Shown piece by piece: positions 13,601 through 13,630 of a DNA stretch of 13,630 nucleotides (its first letter is position 1; every line of letters begins with the position of its first letter). The stretch spans positions 1-13,630 of the forward strand of contig PEXO01000247.1 of the NCBI GenBank assembly GCA_002779045.1, written 5' to 3'. The notes under the pieces are model-generated. The model did no database searches and was not told the origin of the DNA. It was given only the letters and a program-made list of their open reading frames with translations. This DNA is from Elusimicrobia bacterium CG08_land_8_20_14_0_20_59_10. Lineage in GTDB: Bacteria > Elusimicrobiota > Elusimicrobia > Elusimicrobiales > UBA9959. A program made the translations under genes and the position numbers.

Positions 13601-13630
13601 CCTCCCCCGGGGGGCTGAGCCGCTTTTGGG

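Overview
The window is protein-dense bacterial DNA of moderate-to-high GC. Signal peptides, a lipoprotein, two-component sensors and an oligopeptide-type binding protein suggest a free-living bacterium, probably with a Gram-negative-type envelope. Nothing fixes the phylum. Gene style and repeat types remind me of Elusimicrobiota or deltaproteobacterial-type genomes, but that is an impression, not evidence. No rRNA, tRNA or CRISPR array was seen.

Layout. (1) 1-3447, plus strand: the 3' part of a family 5 substrate-binding protein overlaps a membrane hybrid histidine kinase with two C-terminal receiver domains. The first gene is broken by a frameshift and the second by an in-frame TAG. (2) 3452-7013, minus strand: an M20 metallopeptidase closed by a clear terminator, then an NlpC/P60-like secreted protein and a secreted protein of unknown function. 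(3) 7014-8160: a non-coding stretch and a 3'-truncated group II intron reverse transcriptase, which runs into the 3' end of a response regulator on the other strand. (4) 8027-10308, minus strand: a compact cluster of three paralogous small Cys/His proteins, a soluble PAS histidine kinase and a response regulator. (5) 10355-12265, minus strand: an ArsR-type repressor, a small lipoprotein, an unknown 89-residue protein, a small HTH protein, a PTS EIIA-like protein lacking its phosphorylated histidine, and a DUF5666-like domain. (6) 12368-13630: a palindromic element of about 100 bp, a higBA toxin-antitoxin pair, a frameshifted small secreted protein, and a structured repeat-like stretch running to the window edge.

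Two themes stand out. First, seven reading frames carry a lesion: four single-base indels and three in-frame stops. Three of the indels look like the loss of one base from a homopolymer, so sequencing error must be separated from true gene decay. All three stop codons also end normal genes here, so a recoded genetic code is unlikely. Second, the most interesting possible system is the triplicated small-protein family (one Cys, one His, then a Cys-Cys-Gly motif, followed by a Pro/Ala/Gln-rich tail) placed directly upstream of a PAS kinase and its regulator.

The regulatory reading is good in places. arsR has a consensus promoter with palindromes in and around it, and shares a 9-mer with the lipoprotein promoter. 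higBA has a palindrome inside its promoter and a likely leaderless GTG start.
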